NCBI RefSeq assembly: GCF_011745365.1
Contig: NW_024468913.1
Coordinates: forward strand, 3,038,001-3,102,000
Direction: 5' to 3'
Source: Cryphonectria parasitica EP155
Taxonomy: Eukaryota; Ascomycota; Sordariomycetes; Diaporthales; Cryphonectriaceae
Length of the DNA: 64,000 nt
A model generated the notes under the pieces. It saw nothing but the letters and a program-made list of their open reading frames with translations. It searched no databases and was not told the origin of the DNA. Positions 22,947 to 34,849 of the stretch are shown in pieces (position 1 is the stretch's first letter; each line of letters starts with the position of its first letter). The position numbers were made by a program, and so were the translations under genes.

Positions 22947-24649
22947 TTATTCAATAGGATCCTCCTCGATAGCCTCCAAGGGCGGCGGCCGTATCGATTC
23001 GGTATCGACCATTCCATACCACCAGATATCCTCCTCAACCACTCCGTGTTCCTTGATCAGGTCTATCAGCACCTGCGCGTTGCGCTTAATGTCCACTGAG
23101 CGCTCGACGATCCTGCGGTCGAGAATCATGACCTCGGCGTTAAATAGCCACAGCTTTTGGAGGGGTGGCAGATCGGATAGGAGACGCTGGAACTGGTCTT
23201 GGTCGAGTTGGTCCATGGGCATACCCGCCGCCAGGCTCGTGTTAAAAATCATATTTGACGGCCCGGTGATTGAGTTTCTCGAATTGACTTGCTCGAGGGA
23301 GCCTCGGTTTGGTCTCGCCGTATCGTCGGCCTTCGCGGCGTCTCGGATCTGCCAGCTCGATTTCCTCCGCCCCAAGCTCATGAGGCCTCTCCTCGACTTC
23401 GCATTGTCCTTGCTGCTCGTCTCGGCTGGTCTGGGTGGTTCTTTGGCGCTGTGGATACTATTATACCATGTCTCCACGGAAGTGATCCTCGTGTTATAGC
23501 CGTGCACCTCCCAACATCTCAGGACTTGCCTCAAGCCACCGAGACAAAGCACCGCTGTTTTGACCTCGTCCGCAGGTTCGTCCCGCAGATAACCCCGGAT
23601 GGTCTTCTCCAGCCGACCGACATACGACGGAGGCCGTAAGCGCCGGCTGAAGGATGATACGACCATGGGGAAGATCTGGTGGACCTGTAATAATGTTCGA
23701 TCATCGTACATGTTCATGATCTGTGTTTCGATGGGGTGAGTCGTGTATGGTGTGCGCGAGAGGCCATAGCCGTGCTCCTGGATGTATTGCACGTGCAGTC
23801 GCCGGTAGTTTTCGAAAAAGTGAAATATGGTGAAGAGTAAGGGTATAAGTCGTCGATACATGCGCTCCCGCTGGCCGGCGAATGATGCCACCTGCTCCCT
23901 GGTGGTCTTCAAAAAGATCTCCTTTGTGCACCAGTCGCACATGCGCCTCGCGAGCTTGGCGGCGACATGTAGTCGGTGCCACAGGCTGCAGAGGTAGTGT
24001 AAGTTGTACCCGGAGGCATCTGGTACCGGGTAGAGGCGCTTGGCGTATGCAGGGACTTGATGGTCTAGCTGGTAGCGCACTATAGGCACTTCGTTTAAGG
24101 TGACCATACCGTGCCATGCTCTCGATGCTAGCCGAAGGTTGAGCACATCTGACAACGGCAACGAGGCGATGACCTGAATCTTGAGCTCATTGGGTAGGTT
24201 CAAGAATAACTGGTCGAACGGTAGACTGTGCGGAACAAGTCAATATGAGCCGATCATAATCCTGTGGATGGGCTAGGGGAAAGCAAAAGTAGATTGCAGA
24301 ACACATACCTGCTGCGTTTGGGGGCTGTGCTCTCGACAATGGAGCTTGCCGATGCCACCGATGCAATCGAAGGCCGTCTTAATGAAAGAGGCTCCGGTAT
24401 AGATACGCTCGATTTCGATGATCGCAGCCGCCCAAAAAGACCTCGCCTCTCCTTCTCCTTCTCCTTCTCTAGCCGCGAACTCGATGGTTGTTCTACCTGC
24501 TGTTCGGCTTGTCGGATAGGCAGAATGAACTTGGCCGAAGAGCCCTCCACCTGAGCCTCAACATCATTCTGTTGTGGTTCTTTGGGTAGTTGGTCAAGCT
24601 TCTCATAATATCGCCTCGAGGCGAACTCGGTGATGTGAAGTGGCTCCAT
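22947..24649 (-). CDS. F-box protein, 539 aa
   Basis: Exons 24649-24309 and 24225-22947 on the minus strand; the intron (83 nt, GTATGT...GCACAG) joins in phase 2. The N-terminal 113 residues are low complexity, charged and Ser-rich (SRLEKEKEKERRGLFGRL). The F-box occupies about 115-156: LPFDQLFLNLPNELKIQVIA, SLPLSDVLNLRLASRAWHGM, the usual LP..LL..I...L....L..L....K/R.W pattern. The remainder is mostly helical with no recognisable repeat (no WD40, LRR or Kelch), which is common in fungal F-box proteins. Family knowledge: the F-box binds Skp1 and brings a substrate to an SCF ubiquitin ligase; the substrate cannot be inferred. The second-exon frame has its own ATG (24203), but splicing restores the complete F-box, so the two-exon model is preferred. 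Confidence 0.87.
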
Positions 24650-27600
24650 GGTGAGAGCTTAGTCGATACAATCGTCGAATCACGAAGCCCCCAGTGATTG
24701 TCCGTCCACCTCTTTTCCCACCCCAAGGAATCTCCTTTCCTACTTCGAGACCGCCGTTTTTTCCTACTTCGAAACGTGGCTATTAAGGACTCGCGACAAT
24801 CGCAATACAACCATGGCGGAACATCTGGTCAGTCGGCTTGAATATTGGGGGGGGGGGGGGCGGGGCGGAGAGGGCAACAGATATGTCGGGCCAAGCACGG
24901 TTCTGTTTTCTGCGAAGCTGGTTGTTGTTCGTCACCGGGTTAAGTCGTATGCGACGTGGTCAAGGATACGTCTTCACTCGTAGTTGTTCGTAGACAGCGA
25001 GGTTATCAATCGGATAGGTTCCGGTATCCTTGTCGAGTTCCTGGCGACCCAGAATTGCAAATATGAGAGACTGATAGTCGCGACGGACTTTGACCGAAGG
25101 GTGCGATGCCGGCTAATTACACCAGAAGACGTCGGGGTCGCAGTCGAGGTGTTTATCAGGAGCGTCCGCCAGAACGAGGGAAGCTGTCGTAACTGCCACA
25201 CACACTGCGTCGTTGGGAGGATGCCGCTGCAATTCTGCACCACCAAAAAAAAAAAAATTGCACGGTGGTCTTTTGCTGCGATTTCGTCGAGAGAGGAGTA
25301 CGAAATGCTGCCACGCAGGATAAAATCGTCTGAGGCCGAGGTCTCTGTTGGGCGAAGACTCGAATTCGGTTCAGGAAAGCGTGGGAGAAGTCAGGAAGGA
25401 GGGCGCGAAGAAGGTTGTGCCGCTGTACCGGAAATAAGCAGGCCGAGCCCAAGTTCCACGTTCGGATGCAAGTCGTGCGAGCCGCGGGTCGTTGGTAGAG
25501 AGAGAAAGCAATAAAGGAAAAGGGATGCAAGCAGGTGGAAAGTCTCGCAAGACGATGTTGTACAAGCCAAATCTTGAATATTTTCCTCCCGAATCGAAAG
25601 ATGGTGGTGGGACAATGAGAGGAGGAAGTCAGGTCGTGCTTGAAAATCAAGGGTGACCAGCAGGGTAGAGAGAGAGGTGTGTGTGTGTGATGGAGGAGCT
25701 TCTTCGCAGGGAAAACGGAAGACTGACTTGACGGAACCTGGAGATGGGGCGTGCGGAGACAGTGTAGCAGGCAAAAGCACGCAGGCCAGAAGCGCCAAGC
25801 CCACACTGAGCGGGATACGGCATACGTCCTGGGCTTCCCTGGTCGTCGTTGTGGAGACTGGGGTGTCGTGGAAGGGTTGAGTTCGATATGGATCTGGATG
25901 GGCCACGGCCATTTCTCCGGCGTAATAGTGGGGAGCCCTCGGGCCAGGTCCACTGAGGTTGCGAGACAGAGTGTCGCCGGGGGAGGCACCCTCAATTCTT
26001 CCAGGGCAACCTGCTACGTGTGCTAGGCAGGTACATGGGCTGCTAGGCGTGATTATGGCTTTCTCCGCAGGGGTAGTGCACTGAGGCCAGAGGTACCAGG
26101 CTATCGCGGCCCATCGTCAACCCAACCTGGTGTCCGTGTGCCTCCATTCGGTCCTGCTCGTCGAGATAAGAAAGACTTCATGGCCCGCCAAGTATTGAGT
26201 ACGGCCGAGATCTCGACCGATGGATTGCCCGTCGCCGAACTTCAATCTGTTCACGGTAGGGCCGAACTTCTCCACGCCTCTATCGCCGCAAACAGAGCCG
26301 CACTGTTTCCCAGTTCATCGCCCATTCTTCACAATCATTGCTGCGAGGGGTTCTCGTCTTCACAATCCTGCGGCGCACGATGAGTAGCAGCAGGGCCATC
26401 GTCACTCCACAATAAGCGGGAGTAGAGTACCATAGTACCACCATAGTTGGTTTTTTGTTGGCACGGTAGATGAGGGCCTGGTGGTTCAGGGTAAAGCAGC
26501 ACCTCATTTTAACCGGGGCCAATGAAACGTGACGCAGCCTCCGGATGACTTGCTGGGAGCTGTGCAGCCAGCAAAAGACGCGAACGAAATTCCGACCTGC
26601 TGCATGCATGCAATGTACTATAGTACTGCTTGAAATGGTGATCTGATCCTGCTCCTTTCTCCTGACCTAGCATTGAGACATCCTGTCTCTCCCAACCCAT
26701 CTTGGGTTGCATGTTGGGAGAGCGACCCCAGCCCAATGCAACGCTTCCCAAACAAGAGTCAGTTGTCCTCATGGATGGCAGTCTACGTAAACGGCTTCTC
26801 GTATGGACTAACGATCATTGGAACGACCATTCGCTCGTTCGTGCATGGTATTTCCTCGTCGGACCCGCTGGATGGGTATGACGATGTCAGGTTGTGTACT
26901 ATGGTAGCAAGCGCATGATGATGTGGGTGGTATTGTGCTGAGCCCGACTGGTGTGATGAAAAGGAAGAAAGGAAAAAAAGCATTGATGTGATCGGCAATA
27001 ACCCCGGGGTTTCATTATTACCACCACCCGAGGTATTCGCGTCCACCTGCAGCACAGTTATTATGGTACTATGGTACATCCGTAACCAGAAGAGAAAAGA
27101 ACTGCTACACCTCCACCGGTGGGCATTTCCGATGTCTGATGACAGCGGCATCATCTTCTATGCAGCGTGGCAGGATAATCTATCGTACACAGGCAAATAC
27201 CTTCCTACCCGGGTGTGCATCATTTGTTTGGTACAGGCCTGGTGGGAGGAGACCTCAGCTTTTTCGTCCACAAGATCCCTGGTGTGTCTCGGGCATTCTG
27301 GCTGGATAGTTGGATGGCGAGGGTGACGGTGCAATGTAACAGCGGAGATCTGCTTCGGCAGTTGAACAGACGAGAGTTCGTCATGGTGTGGAGTCCTCGC
27401 CAGCACACGCATACGACTCTCGAATCGATGATCGCTGGCCAACAGAAAAGGGCAAATGCCTTTGTCGGTCATACTTTTCCTTAAACTTCAATGGACGCCA
27501 AAGTTGTTTCCAACCCTGTGGCTGTGGACAGGAACGCAACGAAAAAGGCCTCCTCCTAGGGTGACTCACATGAAGCCGAGACACTATTATAGTAGACAAC

Positions 27601-27710
27601 AGGGGGGTAAAAGTTATTGCACAGCAGTGATCGGTCCGGTGTTCAAACGCAGTGCAGTGAACCAGTGCAGTGTAGTAGTGCCACACCACAAACACACATA
27701 CTACACACAC

Positions 27711-27744
27711 ACTCACTCTCACTCACTCACTCACTCACTCACAC
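27711..27744. repeat. ACTC tetranucleotide microsatellite
   Basis: About eight near-perfect ACTC units next to a CA-rich stretch, in intergenic DNA. Confidence 0.9.
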
Positions 27745-29189
27745 AGGGGTTTGGTCTCACTTCGACCTGGCCAGCTTTCCACACAGAGTCGCAGATTGAC
27801 AATAGGAAGCCCATAGCGGAGGATCCGGAACGGGGCGCCGTACGGAGTCTGCATGTACCTGATGTCAGACATGCCGGGAACACTCTGCTTCCCGGCCCTA
27901 CTCCGGTGGCTCTCATTCAAGTGTGACCTGATTGGGCCTATCATTTGGCCCCCCTTTTTTTCTTTTTTTCCTTTTTCTTTTCAATAGCGGTTGGCGGTTG
28001 CTTTTTTTTAATTTATGTGGTGAGTCGGCCGGAATTAATTGGGCTCAGAAAGAGAGCGGCCGAGAGGCTAGAAGCTACTGAGATTTATTGAAAAGAAAAC
28101 TTTGTTGTCTCGCCGAATATGCCCGTGCGTGTACCCTGGACTGTGACCGTGACCGTAACATTCTTTTCTTCTGCTTCTTCTCCTTTGCAACGGATTCCAA
28201 ACGTTGCTCTCTGCTCGATCTGATCAGTCTGCAGAGTGAAAGAGAGAAAGAGCGACGCAGATCCTTCTCGGCCAGCACCCGACACCTGCACACGAGGCTC
28301 AGCCTGGACTGTGGGCCGGGAGGATCTTTCCTCTCGGAAGTTGCTCGGCAGCCTGGCACACCACACCATATACACCCTCTCTCTCTCTTTCGCTCGCAAT
28401 GTGCAACCAGACAGACAGAAGCAAAAAATCCTGCCAACACAGAGTTGCGGCTGTGGATTTCGTGGTCACGACTCGACTCAAAACTGTGGCCCCTGAACCG
28501 AACGTGCTGTGTGGCAAAGGGCGACAGTACACCCAGACCAATTCGTGCTACGAACCAGGTCGAGAGGGTCGTTGGTCGTCTCGATTGTTCCCGACGGTTT
28601 GCAAAGCATCGATGCTGCCCTCTGGTGCGGTGAGGCATGCGATGTTCCAAGTGGATCATGAAATCGTGGATTGCAACGCCCACTGGCGCGCTTGTCGAGC
28701 AGAGCACCTGGCGAAGACTGAAAATCGTCACTGTACGTACATGCACAGTGGCAGTCAGTCCTCTCTCATAGTGATGCTCCAGGGAGCCCAGGGGTATCCC
28801 ACCACCTGTACTATGCACGGATTGGCCCGAGCTCAGCGCACCAGCTCCCCGTCTGGGGTAAGTTGGGTACTCTGCAGAAGGGGCCTACAGTGTCTCCTCT
28901 CGGCAGTCTCGGGGAACGAACCCGCCTTGGTCGCCCCCGTGGGGTTTGCTGTTTTCGCTGCAGTGCAATTTTTCCAGATTCCCGCTCCCCGTTCTCTAGC
29001 GTTACCTACTTTACTTGCCTAGCCGCTCCTGCCCGCAGCCCAGCCAAGCCCAACCCAGCAACAACAGCACAGCCTGCTACATGCCATTAGAGCAGGTGAC
29101 CCTATACGCCGTATTAGTCCGTACGCATTATTCAATTCAGCCAACCACCTAGCTTCCAATCCAATGAATGGTTCCAGCAAGCCATAAAA

Positions 29190-29220
29190 GTCACGTCACC
29201 TCAGGTCACGTCACGTCACA
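29190..29220. promoter_or_regulatory. Cluster of GTCACGTCA half-sites (bZIP/CRE-like)
   Basis: Reads GTCACGTCACC then TCAGGTCACGTCACGTCAC, so TCACGTCA/TGACGTGA occurs three times within 31 bp. Family knowledge: TGACG half-sites are bound by ATF/CREB-type bZIP factors. That it is a functional site is inference. Confidence 0.35.
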
Positions 29221-32005
29221 TTTCTTCTTTGATTGACCCCAAGTCCGACTTTTCGTGTCCTTCGTCCCCATCAACCTGATGCATATGCTCTCTTTCCGGT
29301 TTCAGACACGTCGTGTGCTCTTGCTCACTTCCTACATCCCTTCACCAGATCTGGGGAAAGACACGCCACAATCTCAGGCGCCACATCAGCAGAGCCCGCG
29401 CGCGAGAGAGAGAGAGACCACATTCAAGCTACGAGAAAGAGAAGGAGAGGGTCAATAATCCGCAGCATTCCCGGCCTCTCGCAAGTCTGTCTTCCAGCTA
29501 AGTCCAGTTGAAACGAACTCGTCTCGGTCTCAGCCACTGGAATCGTTGGGTTGACCGCCATGCAACTCTTGCATGGGGTTAAGAATGCTGCCGGATCCTT
29601 CATTCACGGTTCTGCATGGGTTCGTCGATTACTTGCAGCTGCAGAAACAGTCGGGTGCTCCTGAGTTTCTAGGAGGCGAGTACACGTAGCGAAGCCACGG
29701 CGCTTCTTCCAACGGCCCTTTTCCCCAGCTTGAATCAGCTCAAAATCACCTGCAGTCCGGTCCTGCACCTCTTCGAGCTGGCAGACTGGAGCAGGATCTT
29801 ATCTATGAACTGGATTGCAATTCGGATTCCTATGGTCTCTCATCAGGAGTGCAGCGTCGCTCAACGCTTACTAGACATGGCCACCGAACCCGTTCGCGAT
29901 CTGCCCGCTCCCATGAGCTTCTGGTTGCGGGCAGTCTGAAAGCACTGATCTTACAAAAGCCAGGGGGGAGGTCCTGCTCGTTTCGTTTGGATCTCCTCCT
30001 CTCATCTCGTCTGGGGTTGACAGGCCAAATACCCGCCCTCGTGCCAGGGATGGCATCCTGCAAAATCTAATCCAAAATTCTCACCTTCTTCTCCTGTTGT
30101 CCATCATAACTCTGAGGGCGGAGAGAGAGCATGTACCTTGGGGCTGTCAAGACCACACAGAGGCCACCAAGCACCGAGTCGTGGCCATGGCGAATTGAGT
30201 GGCAGCTTAGCAACTCAACATTCTGCCGAAGAAGAGGGCTGTCTGTCTTTGTCATGTAATCCAATCCAGTATACGCAAATGTGGTGTCTCCCCCCTTTCT
30301 TTTTTCTTTTTTGTGATCGGATGCTCCCACCCCCCAAAGGAGCAACCCCGTCGGAGATTCCATGTTGATCAGTCGAAGGGGGGCCGACGCTTCTCGAAAT
30401 CATTAGAAGGAATCCCACCTCCACTTTTTGACCGTACATATGCCGCATGGAAGGGTTTGCGTCTATTAATAGAACTGTCGCCAAGGCTAGTGTCTGCGAG
30501 GACCCTTGTTTGCGTCCTGTCCCATAGCGGCGGGTGAGGTTTGTGTGGACGAATGGACGACACAGCATGCTTCGATTCATCAAACGCCTCGTCGATCGTC
30601 TCCAGTTCTTGACCGTTTCAGGCGTGCTTGTCAGCAATCCACATACATGAGAACATATGCACACACACAGGCAGACACACACACACACACACATGACTGA
30701 TGCCTGTGGAGAGTTAGGAGATAGAGGAGGGGGGGTGGAGGGAGGGGCATGATTGAGCAGGGATGGATGGCATCAACGCTCCAGGAGGAGGGGCATGACA
30801 AGCCAGGAGTGTCAGCCCCAAACAAGAGGGATAGAAGCCCTTCTTGCTGCCCTTCTCATACCCAGCGCACCCCTGGAGCCACGGGAGAACTCGCAGGTCA
30901 TCTCAGTCACCATCTTTTTTTCTTCTGCCTCTTGTTGTTTCGTCCAGACGAGCAAGCTTATCGACAAGCTTATGCCCTGAATCTTTTGGCGGCAATCCTG
31001 TTTACATGCGGACATCGTCTCACCACGCCTCTTCTCTCTCTTCTGTTCTCCTTAAGTCGCGCCAATATAGGGCAGAGATCCACCCAGCTGCGACCGGAAG
31101 GGCGATAACATTAACGTCTTGTTGTTGTTGCGCAGAGCGCGAGCGCCGTGCGTTCATTGACTGTCACTTCCGTCTCTTCCGCAGCTAGATAATCTCCTGC
31201 TGCCCAGCCCAGCGCTCTCCTCTTTCTGCCTCTGCGGCGCTGACTGATCCAGGACTTCTTGATCCTGATCCTGCCCACAGCGAAGCGATCCTGTCCACTT
31301 TATATTAAAAGCATTGCAACGTACCCGGGCCACTGGGTCCAGTTGACACTACCCTGCAGCGGGCCCCCTTATTTCACATTGTACCTTGATTGCCCCTACT
31401 ATCATCCACCCTGAAATCGCTTCGTTGATCGGATCATTCCTTCAGCTTATTATTATATGTTGTCAGCTTGTCCGGGCCGAGCGAGCGAGCAAACCCACGG
31501 CGCTAGTAGCTTTGTGTGCTGATTTTAAGAGGGAGACTGAGAGAGAGGAAAAAGAAAACAAAAGAAGAAAAAAGAGAAAAAGAAAAGAAAGAGAGAAGAA
31601 GGAAAAAAGGAGCCCTCCCAATTACCTTGTCTGTCTAGGCGCGCCGCTACTGCACCATCAGCGACGACGGATTTACCAACTAGCTGCCTGGCTCTCGAGA
31701 ATTCTCCTCGAATAGAACCGCGCGCCTCCACGTACGTTACGACATAATCAGTTCCTCTCGATTCCTTGCCAACGATATACGCATCGCTTCTTTCCCTTCG
31801 CCCTAGCCAAGAAAGAAGACCAAAAACAAAGAGAGTGAGGAAGTTGAAAGAGAAGGAGAGGGCAAGCGCGACAAAAGAAAAAGAAAAAAAAGAAGGAAGG
31901 AAATAAAAGGTTACAGCCGCGCAGATTAGACGCGCCTGGGTACCCGAGTCTCAGCCTCGCGCACGGCCTCGCTCTAACAAAGAGAAGAAGGACAACCCCG
32001 AAAAG

Positions 32006-33141
32006 ATGGCGGCACCTATCCAACCAACGGTGGCCACGCATAACGACTTTGGTACGGTCAACGTGGTGGAGACACCAACCTCGCCCTCGTCTGCATTCAC
32101 ACTCTCGAGATTCGAGTTCGAGACGGGCACAAAAGGCAATGAGGGGACCAAAATCCTCATGGTGGAGTGGGATGCAGCTGCCGCACTGGGCACGGAGGGA
32201 GATAGCGCCAAAGCTACGACAAAGGCCAACCTCGAAGACTGGGAAGTCAAGTGGGAGGGCAAAGAGGCCGTCACATTACCACCGATCCGCGATGTCAAGA
32301 CCCCAAACACAACCTGCCGGCTCTACTTCCTCCTTCCACCAAAGGCGCCCATGCCCACATTGGTGACCATCTCCCCCAAGATTGGAAACGTAGCAGATCT
32401 GCACACCAAACCCCTGCCGGCGATATTCCCAGAGGGCCTGGTGAGCGAGGACAAGGGCACACGGGGTGTGCTCCACATGATCTGGGCCAAGATGCGCCTG
32501 GAGGAGCTCCAGGCCGAGATCGTGGCCGAGATGAAGGAGAACGGCGAGAGCGTCGGCCTGGAGATGGCGGTCCAGGAGAGACAATGGATCGTGGACCACT
32601 TTGGCCTGCAGATCGACACGTCGAGCGCCGAGGCCATCCCACTGCCGCCGCAGAGCCCCGGGGCTGGCAGCCCCAGGAGCCCACGGTCGCCCATCGGCGG
32701 GAAGCTGGGCGAGAAGCTGAAGGGGCTGAAGCTGGCAACGAGCCCGGCCGAGCTGGCAGCCGCCAAGGGAGGTGAGTTTCCACAGGAGTATTATTATCAT
32801 CCCTCGTCGTCGTCACCATCGTAGCCTGTAGCTTCTTTGCTACTTCTTTCTTTCTCTTCCCCTGAGGATATTATGCATTTGGCTCACACGTACACACACC
32901 AGCAGCAGGGAAAAAGTCCGCAGCCATTGCTCCAGATACGGCTCCTGCAACCTTCCAACCGCGCCCGATGGTGACCGGCTCTGCAGGTGGCATTGCCTCG
33001 CTTAGCGCAGTCATGCACGGCGGTGCAACCGCTCCAGAGAGGGGTGGCGGCGGCGATACTGAGGAGGACCTGTTTGCGCTGCCCATGTCTCCTCGGAGCC
33101 CAGAGATGTTGAGAAGTCCCTTCAGCCTGCTGAAATCATAG
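32006..33141 (+). CDS. Uncharacterised protein, 334 aa, two exons
   Basis: Exons 32006-32771 and 32903-33141; intron 32772-32902 (GTGAGT...CACCAG) in phase 1. Of three possible adjacent AG acceptors, only the first keeps the frame that ends properly (SPFSLLKS, TAG). The N-terminal 180 residues look like a folded beta-rich domain (FTLSRFEFETGTKGNEGTKI, ILMVEWD, WEVKWEGK, CRLYFLLPP), followed by a helical segment (GVLHMIWAKMRLEELQAEIV, VQERQWIVDHFGL). After about residue 215 it is Pro/Ser-rich and disordered, with SPRSPRSP-type sites that might be phosphorylated. No signal peptide or membrane span. I do not recognise the family. The 5' flank is extremely purine-rich. Convergent with VPS37. Confidence 0.78.
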
Positions 33142-33668
33142 GACGGACAGCGACTCGGGAAAACCTTGCTATGTCGGCAGAAGGGAACGCACGCCAACAG
33201 TTTCTGTGTCCTAGCTTCTACTTTCTTGTCGGGTTTCATCCTGCTAGACAGCGCTGCACTGGCCACTTGAGGCCAGTCAGTATTCTTCTTTTTGTGTACA
33301 GGACAGAGCATTTAGATACCTGCTCCCGGCTGCGGGAAGCTTCTTCAATACCAAGACGGTTGGTCCTCCACGGACCTAGCATGAGGTCTAGCTTATTTGT
33401 CAAGTTCCCAGGCTCCCTCTCTTGATGACTTGCCACGCTCTGATTGTACACGATATGCCATGCCTATAACAAAGGCTTCATGGGTATCTCAACCAGACTT
33501 TAAATCTCGATCGTTTCACTTGCAGCTTGGCCCAAAAAGGCGGCTCCTCATCGTCTGTCGTCGTCGTAAAATGTCGTAGAGCTTCCGAGATGCGAGACAG
33601 CTGCCAGCCAAAAAGCCAGGCGCCATTCCCCCCCCCCCCCCCCAATCCTGTCTCTCTCCTCCGCTCTT
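33142..33668. other. Intergenic 3' flanks; 16-C homopolymer
   Basis: Space between the convergent stops of the unknown protein and VPS37. It contains a run of 16 C at 33628-33643, 26 bp past the VPS37 stop, so the VPS37 mRNA 3' UTR would carry a long poly-G tract if transcription extends that far. Confidence 0.6.
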
Positions 33669-34534
33669 TCATCTCCAACCCCCAACCCGTCCCTCATCCC
33701 ATCTCTCCTTCCTCTCTTTGCGCAGATAATACCCCCTCCTGGCGTCCCGATACCTCCTCACCCACTCCAACGTCTCCCGCTCCGTAGCCTGCCCGCCCTC
33801 CCCTTCACCCTCCAGAAAGCTCTCCTCCAGCGCAACACACACCCCTTCCTGCTCCGCCAGGCCCCCCGACAGCCGCTGGTACAGGCTCGCGGGCGCAAAG
33901 GGCCCCAGCGCGTGGTCCATCTCCCCTTGCTTGGCGCGCCACTGCCTCTCGAGCGCGTGCGCCGACAGCAGGAGGGCCTGTGCGGAGGCGCGGGAGTGTG
34001 CGAGCCGGGACTCGAGCTCGAGGAGGTGCGTGGCCAGGTCGACGTTCTCGGCGAGGGAGGTGGACAGGGCCTCGGTGCTGGACTGGGTGGACGCGTGGGC
34101 GGTGGAGGGGGCGTGGACGAGACCGGATAGGAGGGTCGGGGTGGAGAGGATCTCGGCGAGGTCTTGTTTTCTGTTTCATCATTGGGCCGCGGTGAAAGCA
34201 GGCGGCAGCTGTCAGTCTCATTGTAATACACCGTGGGAGCAGGCGGGGGGGAGAATGTGATGGGAGAGGCGTACGATTTGCCCTCTAGGAACCCGGGCAG
34301 CCACTGTTCTCCCGGGTCCGGGATTGCCTGCGGATGTGAGATCTGCGCCTGTTGTGCTGCCGTCAGGCTCGCTGCTTCGGGGAGATCGGAGTGTTGGTGA
34401 TAGTCTTGCAATGGCGGCGCTGGTCGAGGGGAGTTGACCGTTGTCGGTGTGCCTATGCGAGAGACTTCGTGGCTGCCCGGCTTTGGTGGGGGCGCAGGGG
34501 GTGTGTTGGAGTAGATGTCCTCATATCTGTCCAT
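33669..34534 (-). CDS. VPS37: ESCRT-I subunit VPS37 (Mod_r domain), 253 aa
   Basis: Part of ESCRT-I, which sorts ubiquitinated membrane proteins into multivesicular bodies. Exons 34534-34275 and 34170-33669 on the minus strand; the 104-nt intron (GTACGC...AAACAG) joins in phase 2, reading EGKS-KQDLAEILSTPTLL. Residues 1-86 are Pro-rich and disordered (SNTPPAPPPKPG). The C-terminal 165 residues form the coiled-coil Mod_r domain: DLAEILSTPTLLSGLVHAPS, then LATHLLELESRLAHSRASAQ and the conserved end ATERETLEWVRRYRDARRGY with RKERKERWDEGRVGGW. Without splicing, exon 1 runs on into an unrelated Pro/Ser-rich frame, so the splice is well supported. Divergent from the prefoldin 5 gene. Confidence 0.9.
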
Positions 34535-34849
34535 TTTTCAAAACAACGACAAGTTCTATTCTTCCTTCCAGGGTGATCTGCCTTAAAAGAGCGTGAGAGA
34601 GACAGAGAGATGAGCACTTAGTTTGAGACGAAGATAGGGTTTGAGAGCAGGAGAATAAAGGTGCCAGGGCATGACGGTTGGTTGCTGTTGTTATCTTATC
34701 AACCCTGGCCCAACCCTGCTCTGCTGAGCTTCTGGTGGGCCACAGTGATGAGGGGCCCTCCATGCTACAGGGTATTCACAGGCCCTGAACACTCCTCTCA
34801 CACTGCCCAAAGTAAGAACCAGAAAAATACTGGGCGCCATTTGTTCAAG
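34535..34849. promoter_or_regulatory. Short bidirectional promoter, VPS37 and prefoldin 5
   Basis: 315 bp between two divergent ATGs, the tightest divergent spacing here. No specific site identified. Confidence 0.5.

Larger units (their letters stand above)
24650..32005. other. 7.4-kb region with no convincing gene
   Basis: The longest gene-free stretch here. All open frames (for example 25156-25995 minus, 25391-25912 minus, 28088-28633 plus, 28399-29022 plus) lack domains, consistent codon bias or workable splicing. It contains a 14-G run (24847-24860), four copies of the GTACYATRGTAC palindrome (26427, 26615, 26896, 27066), an ACTC tandem repeat (27711-27744), a GTCAC repeat cluster (29190-29220), a CA repeat (30661-30692) and long purine tracts (31530-31615, 31840-31910) just before the next gene. 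It could be a long promoter with 5' UTR exons, carry long noncoding RNAs, or hold genes too divergent or too fragmented for me to see. Confidence 0.5.

Noticed and set aside
25156..25995. 280- and 174-codon overlapping frames on minus strand in the large gap
   Set aside because: Both arise from low-stop GC/CT-rich DNA; no domain or splice structure, and two long overlapping frames argue against either.
28088..29022. Several 100-250-codon frames on both strands
   Set aside because: Mutually overlapping on opposite strands, no recognisable protein features.
33758..34169. Pro/Ser-rich continuation of VPS37 exon 1
   Set aside because: It is the unspliced read-through in a wrong frame; the spliced frame gives the conserved Mod_r domain.
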